From: Bacillota bacterium
GTDB taxonomy: Bacteria > Bacillota > Bacilli > Paenibacillales > Paenibacillaceae
Assembly (NCBI GenBank): GCA_023433615.1
Contig: JAEZCJ010000149.1
Span: 1-64,000 of the forward strand
Length of the DNA: 64,000 nt
Direction: 5' to 3'
Part shown: one piece after another, positions 9,238 to 16,246 of the stretch
Layout of the letters: each line of letters begins with the position of its first letter
Position numbering within the stretch: position 1 is the stretch's first letter
The notes under the pieces: generated by a model
Told to the model about the DNA's origin: nothing
Seen by the model: only the letters and a program-made list of their open reading frames with translations
The model's database searches: none
Position numbers and translations under genes: made by a program

Positions 9238-9789
9238 CTAGAGAAGTTCGTATCCACCATCGTTCTCCCTATATACGGAAATAAGCACAATGGCAGGCTC
9301 TCCGCCAATATTTCGGACCAAATGTGGTGTACAGGCATTCCAACTGAAGGAATCGCCTTCCCCGAATTCGGATGCATCGTCCCCTTGTTCCGCGTAAATC
9401 CTCCCCTTAACGACAAGATGGACTTCCTCACCTTCGTGCGCATGGGGGGCATCGCCGGTCGAAGCCCCGGGTGGGAATTCAACCAACATCATCCTTACAT
9501 TCTTTGTAGAGCTTAGATGCTCCACTCTTAAGTTCTCGGAACCGCTGTTCGTAATCGTTCGTTCATTATTTCGTACGATATTCATCCGCTCCTCTTTCTT
9601 TAAGAGAAGATACGCCAAGGGGACTTTCAAAGCATTGGCGATGCTCTCTAAGGTCGAGATGGAAGGGGACGTCTTGTTGTTCTCGACTTGACTCATAAAG
9701 CCTTGGGACAGGCCGGTTTCTTCGCAGATGTGAGCAATGGTGATGTTCTTCCGTTTCCGAATCGCACGTATCGTAGAACCGATATCCAT
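9238..9789 (-). CDS. XRE-family transcriptional regulator with cupin sensor domain
   Basis: Residues 1-65 are a lambda-repressor-type helix-turn-helix (IRAIRKRKNITIAHICEETG, then LSQGFMSQVENNKTSPSIST). Residues ~105-178 are a cupin barrel (HAHEGEEVHLVVKGRIYAEQ and GDSFSWNACTPHLVRN) that would bind a small ligand or metal. This HTH plus cupin layout of about 183 residues is the standard form of the family. It is divergent from the DoxX/esterase/dioxygenase genes across a 141-base AT-rich region, so it is the obvious candidate regulator of that cluster. The ligand is unknown; an aromatic or quinone-like compound is an inference from the neighbours. Confidence 0.9.
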   Translation of the reverse strand: MDIGSTIRAIRKRKNITIAHICEETGLSQGFMSQVENNKTSPSISTLESIANALKVPLAYLLLKKEERMNIVRNNERTITNSGSENLRVEHLSSTKNVRMMLVEFPPGASTGDAPHAHEGEEVHLVVKGRIYAEQGDDASEFGEGDSFSWNACTPHLVRNIGGEPAIVLISVYRENDGGYELL

Positions 9790-9851
9790 CTGAATAACAC
9801 CCCTAAAATATTTGTAATAAAAAACTTAATTTAATATTATCAATAATTATG

Positions 9852-9881
9852 TTGACGCGCCAGTGTGTTTCGAGTTATATT
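9852..9881 (+). promoter_or_regulatory. Sigma-A type promoter for the DoxX operon
   Basis: TTGACG at 9852-9857, an 18-base spacer and TATATT at 9876-9881 (or TTATAT with a 17-base spacer) precede the strong ribosome binding site AGGAGGGG at 9917. It lies between the divergent regulator and the operon; the AT-rich dyads around 9820-9850 could hold the operator. Confidence 0.6.
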
Positions 9882-9930
9882 ACTAGCGTGAAAAATAATT
9901 TTATATAACTTATATCAGGAGGGGGCCGAA

Positions 9931-10335
9931 TTGACGAAAGTGTCAGTTGTTACTGTTATTATGCGTGTGGTTCTTGGCATAATATTTGTGTTTCACGGTG
10001 TTGCGAAGTTTCAGATGGGGCTTGGGAATGTAGAAGCCTGGTTCAGTTCGATCGGCATTCCGGGTTTTCTTGCTTATCTCGTTGCAGTACTTGAGCTGGT
10101 GGGCGGTATCGTGTTAATCGCTGGAATGTTTACCCGTTATGTATCCGCATTGTTTGTAGTGATGCTGATCGGTGCCGTCCTGACGGCGAAGCTTTCGGCC
10201 GGACTTCTTGGCGACGGGACATCCGTTGGCTACGAGCTTGATCTCGGATTGATGTTGATCGCGTTATATTTGGCGGTTGCTAATGAGCAGGCCCTATCGT
10301 TGGATCGTCTTATTATGGGCAAGCGTTCCGCATAA
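9931..10335 (+). CDS. DoxX family membrane protein
   Basis: Short integral membrane protein of 134 residues with four predicted helices (e.g. MRVVLGIIFVFHGVAKF, AYLVAVLELVGGIVLIAGMF). The FHGVAKF and ELVGG motifs are typical of DoxX/DoxD-like proteins. The start is TTG at 9931, placed 6 bases after AGGAGGGG. DoxX-type proteins are linked to thiol redox and quinone stress; Bacillus subtilis MhqP is of this type. Followed by an MhqD-like esterase and an extradiol dioxygenase, which supports a role in quinone or aromatic electrophile resistance, by inference. Confidence 0.88.
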   Translation: MTKVSVVTVIMRVVLGIIFVFHGVAKFQMGLGNVEAWFSSIGIPGFLAYLVAVLELVGGIVLIAGMFTRYVSALFVVMLIGAVLTAKLSAGLLGDGTSVGYELDLGLMLIALYLAVANEQALSLDRLIMGKRSA

Positions 10336-10357
10336 TTTACGAATGAAGGTGATGACG

Positions 10358-11017
10358 ATGAATCCAATTTATGATTATGACATTCATATACCGACCAGTC
10401 TGGATTCGAAGAAAGATTATCCTGTCGTCTTTACACTGCATGGCAAAGGTTCCAACCAGAAGAACATGTTCGGCTTGGTCTCACCGCTCGCAGAAGATTT
10501 CATTCTAATCGGCATTCGCGGCAATCTGCCGCTCGGTGCGGGTTATCAATATTATGATCTGATCAGTCTAGGCAACCCTAAACGCGAAATGTTCGATGAT
10601 GCGGTCAAACAGCTCGTGGCATTCATCGAATATGCGACGGAGAAATATCCAATCGACCCTCGTAGGCGTTACGTTCTCGGGTTCAGCCAGGGCGCGATTC
10701 TGGCCATGACACTGGCGCTCACGATGGGCGGCCAGCTCAAAGGGATTGCAGCTCTGAACGGGTACGTTCCCGATTTCGTGAAGTCGGAATATCCGCTGCG
10801 CAGCGTAGAGGACGTATCGGTATTCGTCTCGCATGGTGAATTCGATTCCGTATTCCCTGTCCGGATCGGGCACGAGACCGCAGCCTACTTCAAGGATCAG
10901 ACGCCGCGCCTAACCTTTAAGTTGTACCCGACCGATCACGGCGTGTCGGATGAGAACCAGTTGGAAGTTCTAGAATGGTTGAAACGCGACGTCGGCAACC
11001 TATCGGACGAGGAGTGA
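10358..11017 (+). CDS. MhqD-like carboxylesterase/phospholipase (alpha/beta hydrolase)
   Basis: Alpha/beta hydrolase of 219 residues. It shows the oxyanion region FTLHGKGSNQKNMF, the nucleophile elbow GFSQGAILAM (Ser), and a C-terminal Asp/His pair in HGEFDSVFP and TDHGVSDENQ. These match the carboxylesterase/phospholipase family that includes B. subtilis MhqD. I start at the ATG at 10358 because AAGGTGA sits 5 bases upstream; an in-frame opening at 10277 would overlap the DoxX gene by 59 bases. The stop is immediately followed by the ATG of the dioxygenase gene, indicating translational coupling. Confidence 0.85.
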   Translation: MNPIYDYDIHIPTSLDSKKDYPVVFTLHGKGSNQKNMFGLVSPLAEDFILIGIRGNLPLGAGYQYYDLISLGNPKREMFDDAVKQLVAFIEYATEKYPIDPRRRYVLGFSQGAILAMTLALTMGGQLKGIAALNGYVPDFVKSEYPLRSVEDVSVFVSHGEFDSVFPVRIGHETAAYFKDQTPRLTFKLYPTDHGVSDENQLEVLEWLKRDVGNLSDEE

Positions 11018-11794
11018 ATGTACATGATGCCATCCTATTTTTTCGCGCACGGCGCACCGTCAATTGTGCTCGAGGACAATGAATATACGCAACTGCTTAA
11101 AAACTTTCATAGAAATATGCCAAAACCGAAAGCAATCGTGCTGTTCTCCGCGCACTGGGAAGAAACGGTTCAGAGCATCGGAGCGGCCGACACATACGAA
11201 ACGATTTATGATTTCGGCGGATTTCAGGATGAACTTTACCGGATGACCTATCCGGCGAAGAGCGATCGGACGCTGAGCAAACAGGTACATTCGTTGTTTG
11301 CAAAACACGGCATTCAGAGCGTCCTCAACGAGAAGAGAGGCCTAGACCACGGCGCTTGGGCAGTGCTGAAGCTGTTGTATCCGGACGCGGATATTCCGGT
11401 CGTTGCGCTATCGGTTAACCGACATTTGACTAACGAAGAGCAGTATCAAATCGGCAAAGCATTGGCAGAACTAAGAGAACAGGAAATTCTGATAATCGGA
11501 AGCGGCGGAACCGTTCATAATTTGCGGAAGTTGAATTGGCGTTCCGAGGAAGTCGATACGTGGGCGGAACAGTTCGACAATTGGCTTCAAGACAAAATCG
11601 AAACGTGGGATACAGAAACATTGTTCAGATATCGCGAGCTTGCGCCGTTCGCGCAGGAAGCCGTGCCCACCAGTGAACATTTCATTCCGTTGCTCCTTGC
11701 GATGGGGACTGGAGATTCCAATCGCCAGGCGAAACTGCTGCATCGCAGTTACCAATACGGCAATCTGAGCTTGAGCTGCTGGCAGTTTAACTAA
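11018..11794 (+). CDS. DODA-type extradiol ring-cleavage dioxygenase (LigB superfamily)
   Basis: Predicted non-haem iron dioxygenase of 258 residues. Family motifs include FFAHGAPSIVL (metal His), IVLFSAHWEETVQ (metal His), DHGAWAVLKLLYPDADIPVV and LIIGSGGTVHNLR. The class contains 4,5-DOPA dioxygenases and YgiD-like proteins. The first ATG follows the esterase stop directly; Met codons at 11024 and 11027 have better spacing from GAGGAG and are alternatives. Position after an MhqD-like esterase and a DoxX protein parallels the mhqED/mhqNOP quinone-detoxification genes of Bacillus. Confidence 0.88.
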   Translation: MYMMPSYFFAHGAPSIVLEDNEYTQLLKNFHRNMPKPKAIVLFSAHWEETVQSIGAADTYETIYDFGGFQDELYRMTYPAKSDRTLSKQVHSLFAKHGIQSVLNEKRGLDHGAWAVLKLLYPDADIPVVALSVNRHLTNEEQYQIGKALAELREQEILIIGSGGTVHNLRKLNWRSEEVDTWAEQFDNWLQDKIETWDTETLFRYRELAPFAQEAVPTSEHFIPLLLAMGTGDSNRQAKLLHRSYQYGNLSLSCWQFN

Positions 11795-11824
11795 TGAAAT
11801 CGGATTGAAAGAAGGCGGATCTGT

Positions 11825-13189
11825 ATGATGTCCGCAAGAAAAGCGGCAATGGTGAGAACGATCCTGTTCGCCATTGCCGCCGTTTATTTGGTGCACCAAC
11901 TTACAAGACTGGAGCTGCTTACGCCTGTATTGGGAAGCTTGGTATTTGTCGCCATCTTGCTGATGCTGCCAAATTTGAAAGGAATGACGCTTTGGCTTAC
12001 GGTCGCCTTTATAGCCATTGGGGCTGTCCTTCTGCTACAGCAGGGGGCGGCCCTCTCGGGGTGGTTCGATGCGGCAACCGTAAACGTAACGATCGTGACG
12101 CTTTTTTTGTTCGCTCCACTGTTTGGGATCCCTGTTCGGATTCCCGCATACATCGAAGCCTTGAAGCAGTACTATGATACGAGCTTGCGGCGCAACCGGG
12201 ATTTATTTATCGGAACGCAGCTTCTGACCCAGTTGTTAGGTGTGTTTATCAATGTAGGATCGATTCCGGTCGTGTATCAAATGGTGTTTGCGCGGCCACA
12301 GTCGAGCATGTCCAAGCTGTTTTCCAATGCGCTAAACCGGGGATTTGCAGGCGCGATATACTGGTCGCCTTACTTTGCTGCCATGACGCTCGTTACCACG
12401 GCATTGGCTCTGTCATGGACATCCATTCTGCCCTACATGCTTGGATTAGCAGGAATAAGTATCGCCGTAAGCTGGATGGTTGATAGGCGGGAATTGAAGC
12501 AGGACGAAGCAGTTGCAGCTTCACAGGTGCCCGCGTCGGCTCCGAATAAATCGTCATTTCCGCGTGGGCTCGGAATGTATTTATTAGCATCTATTCTCGT
12601 CATTTTGGTCATGGAGCGGACAGTCAAGCTGCCCATGGTAATGTTGATCTGCATGTCTGCTCTCATCGTCCCGTTGTTGTGGTGCATGGCCAAGCGAAAG
12701 ATAGACGTATACCGGGAAGGCGTACGGAACCATTTATTCGTCATGCTGCCGGCGCTGCAGAAGGAGATCGCGTTATTTTTAAGCGCGGGTTTCTTTAGCG
12801 GCTCCATCGGGGCAACAGGGTTCGGTTCCGCCGTTCCGGCATGGCTGGAACAAGTTCCGTTGCCGATCGCCGTGACGTTCTCGGTGTTCGCAGTGGCGCT
12901 GATTGCGGGAACTTCCTTGATCGGCCTTCATCCGATTGTTCCGGTGACCATACTAGCAAGCGGCGTTGCACCGTCGGACGTCCATATTAGCCCGACTTAC
13001 TTCGCGGTTCTTCTATTAGGGAGCTGGGCGCTGTCTAATCCCATCTCGCCGGCTTCGGCCGTAAACAACTTATTGGCCGGGCTGTTTCGGAAACCTGTGC
13101 TAGAAGTGGCAAGGCAAAATTATAAGTTTGCCGCATGTATGGGAATCGCGTTAATCCTGTATTTGACGCTAATCGGCATAATCGGATAG
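11825..13189 (+). CDS. Multispanning membrane permease, substrate unknown
   Basis: A 454-residue protein with about 11-12 hydrophobic helices. It shows internal patterns of the ion transporter/ArsB-like permease fold (FINVGSIPVVYQMVF, GLHPIVPVTILASGV, SNPISPASAVNNLLAG). I do not recognise the exact family. GAAGGCGG lies 6 bases before the ATG, and the gene starts 30 bases after the dioxygenase. Its place in the run suggests it moves an organic acid or aromatic compound handled by the neighbouring dioxygenase and FAH-fold hydrolase, but nothing in the sequence proves this. Confidence 0.7.
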   Translation: MMSARKAAMVRTILFAIAAVYLVHQLTRLELLTPVLGSLVFVAILLMLPNLKGMTLWLTVAFIAIGAVLLLQQGAALSGWFDAATVNVTIVTLFLFAPLFGIPVRIPAYIEALKQYYDTSLRRNRDLFIGTQLLTQLLGVFINVGSIPVVYQMVFARPQSSMSKLFSNALNRGFAGAIYWSPYFAAMTLVTTALALSWTSILPYMLGLAGISIAVSWMVDRRELKQDEAVAASQVPASAPNKSSFPRGLGMYLLASILVILVMERTVKLPMVMLICMSALIVPLLWCMAKRKIDVYREGVRNHLFVMLPALQKEIALFLSAGFFSGSIGATGFGSAVPAWLEQVPLPIAVTFSVFAVALIAGTSLIGLHPIVPVTILASGVAPSDVHISPTYFAVLLLGSWALSNPISPASAVNNLLAGLFRKPVLEVARQNYKFAACMGIALILYLTLIGIIG

Positions 13190-13231
13190 CTGAAGTGCAT
13201 CAATTAGTATCTTTATCAAGGAGCATTCCTC

Positions 13232-13858
13232 ATGGAAGAGAAGATTCAAGAGACACGGAAAATAATATGCGTCGGCCCCAAATTTAAGGCATTCCGAGAA
13301 CAAAGTGGCATCGCGCTAGAGGCAGAACCAACCTTTCTGTTGAAATCACCAGAAAGCTTAGTAACCGGCGAGTACATATCCTTGTCTCCTAAGCTCGATA
13401 CGTTCATCTGCGAAGTAGAAATGGCCGTCGTTATCGGGAAGGACGCAACTGAGATATCGGAGACGGATGCGTTAAACCATGTAGCAGGTTATGCGCTAGC
13501 CAATGATATTTCTGCGTCGTCTTACGTGAATGATGGTCGGTTTAAAATGTTTGATCATACCACGCCAATCGGACCATTCGTCACCGGAATCGATCCTTCT
13601 CAGGTAACCTTGGAAATGAGAGTGAACAACAGCCTGGTGCAACGGGATCATACTAGAGAATTATCATATTCGGTACCGTGGCTGATCAGTCACCTATCTA
13701 GCATCATGACGCTTAGAAGAGGGGATATTCTGTTAACTGGAACTCCAGCCAACCCTCATCCATGTGATTTTGGCGATGTGATTGAGCTTACGAGTCCACA
13801 GCTAGGGTATTATAAGCATACTATTCGCAAGAAGCGATCAGGTATAAGCAGCTTATGA
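13232..13858 (+). CDS. Fumarylacetoacetate hydrolase (FAH) family protein
   Basis: Residues ~50-200 carry the FAH fold: ICEVEMAVVIGKDA (metal Glu pair), HVAGYALANDISAS, MFDHTTPIGPFVTG and RRGDILLTGTP. Members cleave C-C bonds of, or isomerise, ring-fission products such as 2-hydroxyhepta-2,4-dienedioate. Length 208 is at the short end; the N-terminal extension of larger FAH enzymes is absent. The conserved Lys usually following FDH is replaced in this copy (FDHTT), so activity should not be assumed. It could process products of the extradiol dioxygenase two genes upstream. The stop overlaps the next start by four bases (ATGA). Confidence 0.8.
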   Translation: MEEKIQETRKIICVGPKFKAFREQSGIALEAEPTFLLKSPESLVTGEYISLSPKLDTFICEVEMAVVIGKDATEISETDALNHVAGYALANDISASSYVNDGRFKMFDHTTPIGPFVTGIDPSQVTLEMRVNNSLVQRDHTRELSYSVPWLISHLSSIMTLRRGDILLTGTPANPHPCDFGDVIELTSPQLGYYKHTIRKKRSGISSL

Positions 13859-14394
13859 TGAGCAATTTCAGAAACAACGTTATAATGGTTATACTGGCAG
13901 CGTTTGTCCTATTCCTACAAGGATGCTCGTCACTACCACGGGATAATTACGGAGGTAATGCTATGCAACAAGCTTTGTTCCAGGCGGTGAGCGAAAGAGA
14001 TTCGGATACCGTTCGTCGCATAATTCGAGATGGTGCAGATCTTGATTCTCAGGATGCAAAAGGGAGAACTGCACTTATGATTGCCACTTACCACAACGAT
14101 GTCGAAACCGCGAAAGCCCTTATTGAAGCGGGAGCGGATGTAAACATGCAAGATGAGATGGGGAATAGCCCGTTTTTGTACGCAGGAGCAGAAGGATATT
14201 TAGATATACTAAAGCTTACGATTAAGGGAGGTGCGAATCCCGCAATTACGAATCGATATGGAGGCACAGCGTTGATCCCGGCTTCGGAACATGGATATGT
14301 TGAAGTCGTACAAGAGCTCCTAACGAGAACCACCGTCGATGTGAATCAAGCACACATGACTTCTCCTACAGGGAGATTTACCACCATAACATAA
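13855..14394 (+). CDS. Ankyrin-repeat lipoprotein, apparently truncated at the C terminus
   Basis: A lipoprotein signal with lipobox FLQGC is followed by about three ankyrin repeats (GADLDSQDAKGRTALMIATY, GADVNMQDEMGNSPFLYA, GGANPAITNRYGGTALIPAS). The protein would sit on the outer face of the membrane. The fourth repeat starts normally (VDVNQA) but switches to an unrelated tail, THMTSPTGRF-like, and stops. Ankyrin lipoproteins of this type usually carry a further repeat or two, so the 3' end was probably lost by deletion or frameshift. Its start overlaps the FAH gene, so it sits at the end of that transcript and is followed by a strong terminator. Confidence 0.7.
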   Translation: MMSNFRNNVIMVILAAFVLFLQGCSSLPRDNYGGNAMQQALFQAVSERDSDTVRRIIRDGADLDSQDAKGRTALMIATYHNDVETAKALIEAGADVNMQDEMGNSPFLYAGAEGYLDILKLTIKGGANPAITNRYGGTALIPASEHGYVEVVQELLTRTTVDVNQAHMTSPTGRFTTIT

Positions 14395-14438
14395 TGAGTG
14401 TCTCAACTGGACATTCACGCTGATAAATCATGGATAAG

Positions 14439-14470
14439 AACCCGATGAACTCCGTTCATCGGGTTTTTCT
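14439..14470 (+). terminator. Rho-independent terminator
   Basis: AACCCGATGAAC at 14439-14450 pairs perfectly with GTTCATCGGGTT at 14454-14465 around a 3-base loop, followed by TTTCTTCTT. It ends the plus-strand run and also separates it from the convergent peptide gene. Confidence 0.9.
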
Positions 14471-14481
14471 TCTTCCTATTT

Positions 14482-14601
14482 CTACTTGCGCGAAGTCCAG
14501 CTCTTAGGTGCAGCTGTAGCGGTTATCGTTGCTGCGACCAGAATTGGTGTTGGTGCTGGCTTGAGAAACGTAGCAATGCAGTTCGTGCATTCATTGGACA
14601 T
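14482..14601 (-). CDS. 39-residue Cys-containing peptide, candidate modified-peptide precursor
   Basis: A short gene not resembling any family I know. It begins MSNECTNC and continues with a hydrophobic Pro/Thr/Ala-rich stretch (FLKPAPTPILVAATIT) and a basic end (SWTSRK). The ATG at 14601 overlaps the stop of the GNAT gene upstream. It is preceded by AAAGGAGGTGATC (14605-14617), a 13-base perfect complement of the usual 16S rRNA 3' end, with 3 bases between that block and the ATG (8 bases from GGAGG). This is the strongest ribosome binding site in the window and argues that the peptide is real and made in large amounts. The two preceding genes are GNAT-fold proteins, so it may be their substrate. 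Function unknown. Confidence 0.6.
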   Translation of the reverse strand: MSNECTNCIATFLKPAPTPILVAATITATAAPKSWTSRK

Positions 14602-15127
14602 TTTGATCACCTCCTTTGAGAACGCGTTGCGGTATCCCCTGAAGTAGCCGTTCGACCGATGTTAGGAATTCATCCTCCAAGCCGAACTTAGTCGGTTCCG
14701 TTACGATGAAATCCGCCAGCTTGCCGAAAAGCCGCGAGCGGCCCTCAGGCTCTGACTCTGCATAGAATTGGATTTGATTCACGAAAGGCGCATGCTGCTT
14801 CATGTAGTCGGCAAGCCAAACAATTCCATGATAGAACAAGCGCGTTCGGCGGTAGGATGGGGCGATATACACCATCTCAAGCCGAACCGTTTCCCGGTCG
14901 ACGAAATCGTTTTCCGGTGTCCCGTTGACGTATCCGGCGGCCGCAACCACTTCGCCTCTGTCATTTTCCACGAGGAACGTTTGGCCATGAAAGAACTGCT
15001 CTTTGAAGAAATGAAGGATTCGCTGAGCAGTGAAGGCGCTATGGATTTCGTACCTATGCTCAAGCATAAACATCGAATAGCGTTCAAGCTCCGAATCCGT
15101 TCGGCAGGGAATGAAGCGGTAGGTCAT
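14591..15127 (-). CDS. GNAT-fold protein B of a paralogous pair
   Basis: A 178-residue protein with a GNAT-like core: beta strand LEMVYIAPSYRRTRLFYHGI in the position of the acetyl-CoA-binding strand and helix, then VNQIQFYAESEP and RLFGKLADFI. ATG at 15127 is chosen because AGGAGG lies 8 bases upstream; GTG at 15136 is too close. It aligns along its length with the upstream gene (IPCRTDSELERYSMFMLEHR against IACREDEHYEKFIRFSLKYR), so the two arose by duplication. The canonical Q/RxxGxG/A loop is poorly conserved (RRTRLF), so it may bind a different acyl donor or be a structural partner. Its 3' end overlaps the small peptide gene by 11 bases. Confidence 0.7.
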   Translation of the reverse strand: MTYRFIPCRTDSELERYSMFMLEHRYEIHSAFTAQRILHFFKEQFFHGQTFLVENDRGEVVAAAGYVNGTPENDFVDRETVRLEMVYIAPSYRRTRLFYHGIVWLADYMKQHAPFVNQIQFYAESEPEGRSRLFGKLADFIVTEPTKFGLEDEFLTSVERLLQGIPQRVLKGGDQNVQ

Positions 15128-15665
15128 TAGAGGCACCTCCTCTGCGAAGTAAACGGCTGCGTTTGCCGTGGATATATCGGGAGAATTCCTTAAAAGCTAC
15201 GGAATAGACGTCGAACGTCCCGAATTCTCCTTCGATTTGAGATACTTTCTTAGCGAATTTTGAATAGAGACGGCACAGATAGTCTGATTTGGAGTAGGCC
15301 TTGAACAGCACGCGATCGACCTCGTAGCCCGAGTCCTCGATCTGCTGAATAAGGAAATCAAACCCCTGCAAGAAGGCGAAGGTTAATCGAAAGTCCTTGT
15401 GAATATGCAGCAATTCGATTACAACATCATAGGGACCTTGAGGATGATCCTCCGATTGGCCGTAATAGTAAGTGAGGTAGCCAACGACATCATTGTTGAA
15501 ATCCAGACCCAGGATCGTATATGCTTGCAGGATTTGATCGGCTAGCAGATGCGTTGCGACCGGCATGGAATAGGGCGGAGTCATCTCGTTGCGATATTTC
15601 AAGGAGAACCGTATAAACTTTTCGTAATGTTCGTCTTCCCGGCAGGCAATCATAGCATTGAACAC
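15084..15665 (-). CDS. GNAT-fold protein A of a paralogous pair
   Basis: Homologous to the downstream gene: conserved IACREDEHYEKFIRFSLKYR, VVIELLHIHKDFRLTFAFLQ and RLYSKFAKKV occupy matching positions. The open frame extends upstream to 15782, but similarity to protein B begins near residue 44 of that version. I therefore prefer GTG at 15665, 11 bases after GGAG, or ATG at 15653. The 3' end overlaps the next gene by 44 bases, so the two products should be made together. No catalytic motif is decisive. With protein B and the peptide it forms a tight three-gene operon of unknown function. Confidence 0.6.
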   Translation of the reverse strand: MFNAMIACREDEHYEKFIRFSLKYRNEMTPPYSMPVATHLLADQILQAYTILGLDFNNDVVGYLTYYYGQSEDHPQGPYDVVIELLHIHKDFRLTFAFLQGFDFLIQQIEDSGYEVDRVLFKAYSKSDYLCRLYSKFAKKVSQIEGEFGTFDVYSVAFKEFSRYIHGKRSRLLRRGGASNDLPLHSLPNGFGA

Positions 15666-15958
15666 TTCAGCACATGCTCCTATCAATATAATGGCATTAA
15701 TATGGTGGCGCGCTTGCGCTTGATGCGAAACTTCCTGGCGAAGACCGAACAACCGACCGTTCATAGAACGGTGAGACTGCATCTGATAAATAAGACCGGA
15801 GACTTGCGAATATAAGCAATAGTGATCTTGAAAAGCATATATTCGAGCAACTTCGACTCTATTATTCTACAGGAGGAATCTTGTTATAAACTGAAAAAAG
15901 AGCACTTCATGTAAGGTATGGCATAATAATTAGGTGTATCAAGAAAATAAATTTGTAA

Positions 15959-16096
15959 GCTGAAATTGATTTGTTAGGCCGGAAAAGACATGGCGTGCTT
16001 ACTGGGCATGACGGTAATCGGTTTGCTCCGGGCGAACCGGTAACAAGAGCGGAAGCGACAGTGGCGTTACTGCGATTGTGGCATGCTAAACCATAA
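15959..16096 (+). pseudogene. Remnant of an S-layer homology (SLH) domain
   Basis: This open stretch of 45 codons reads as the second half of an SLH domain, GVLTGHDGNRFAPGEP followed by VTRAEATVALLRLW, then a stop. SLH domains anchor surface proteins to secondary cell wall polymer. There is no start and no upstream portion, so it is the 3' scrap of a deleted S-layer-anchored protein gene. The rest of 15783-16246 holds no gene I can support. Confidence 0.75.
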
Positions 16097-16159
16097 GGGA
16101 GTGAGGAAGGGGTTCGTAGCTGTAAGCAATGATCACTTCAAGTCCACTGATCCGGCTAT

Positions 16160-16205
16160 ATAAAGAGCAGCAGCTGCCGAGTTGTGTTCGGCAGCTGTTT
16201 GTTTA
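16160..16205 (-). terminator. Bidirectional terminator downstream of the hybrid kinase
   Basis: CAGCTGCCGA at 16171-16180 pairs perfectly with TCGGCAGCTG at 16188-16197. T-rich tracts follow on both strands (TTTGTTTA on plus, CTCTTTATATA on minus). A closely related hairpin lies at 20535-20571. Confidence 0.8.
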
Positions 16206-16246
16206 TCCGTCTATTGCCGAATTGGAACGCTACTGTCGGCTCCGCC

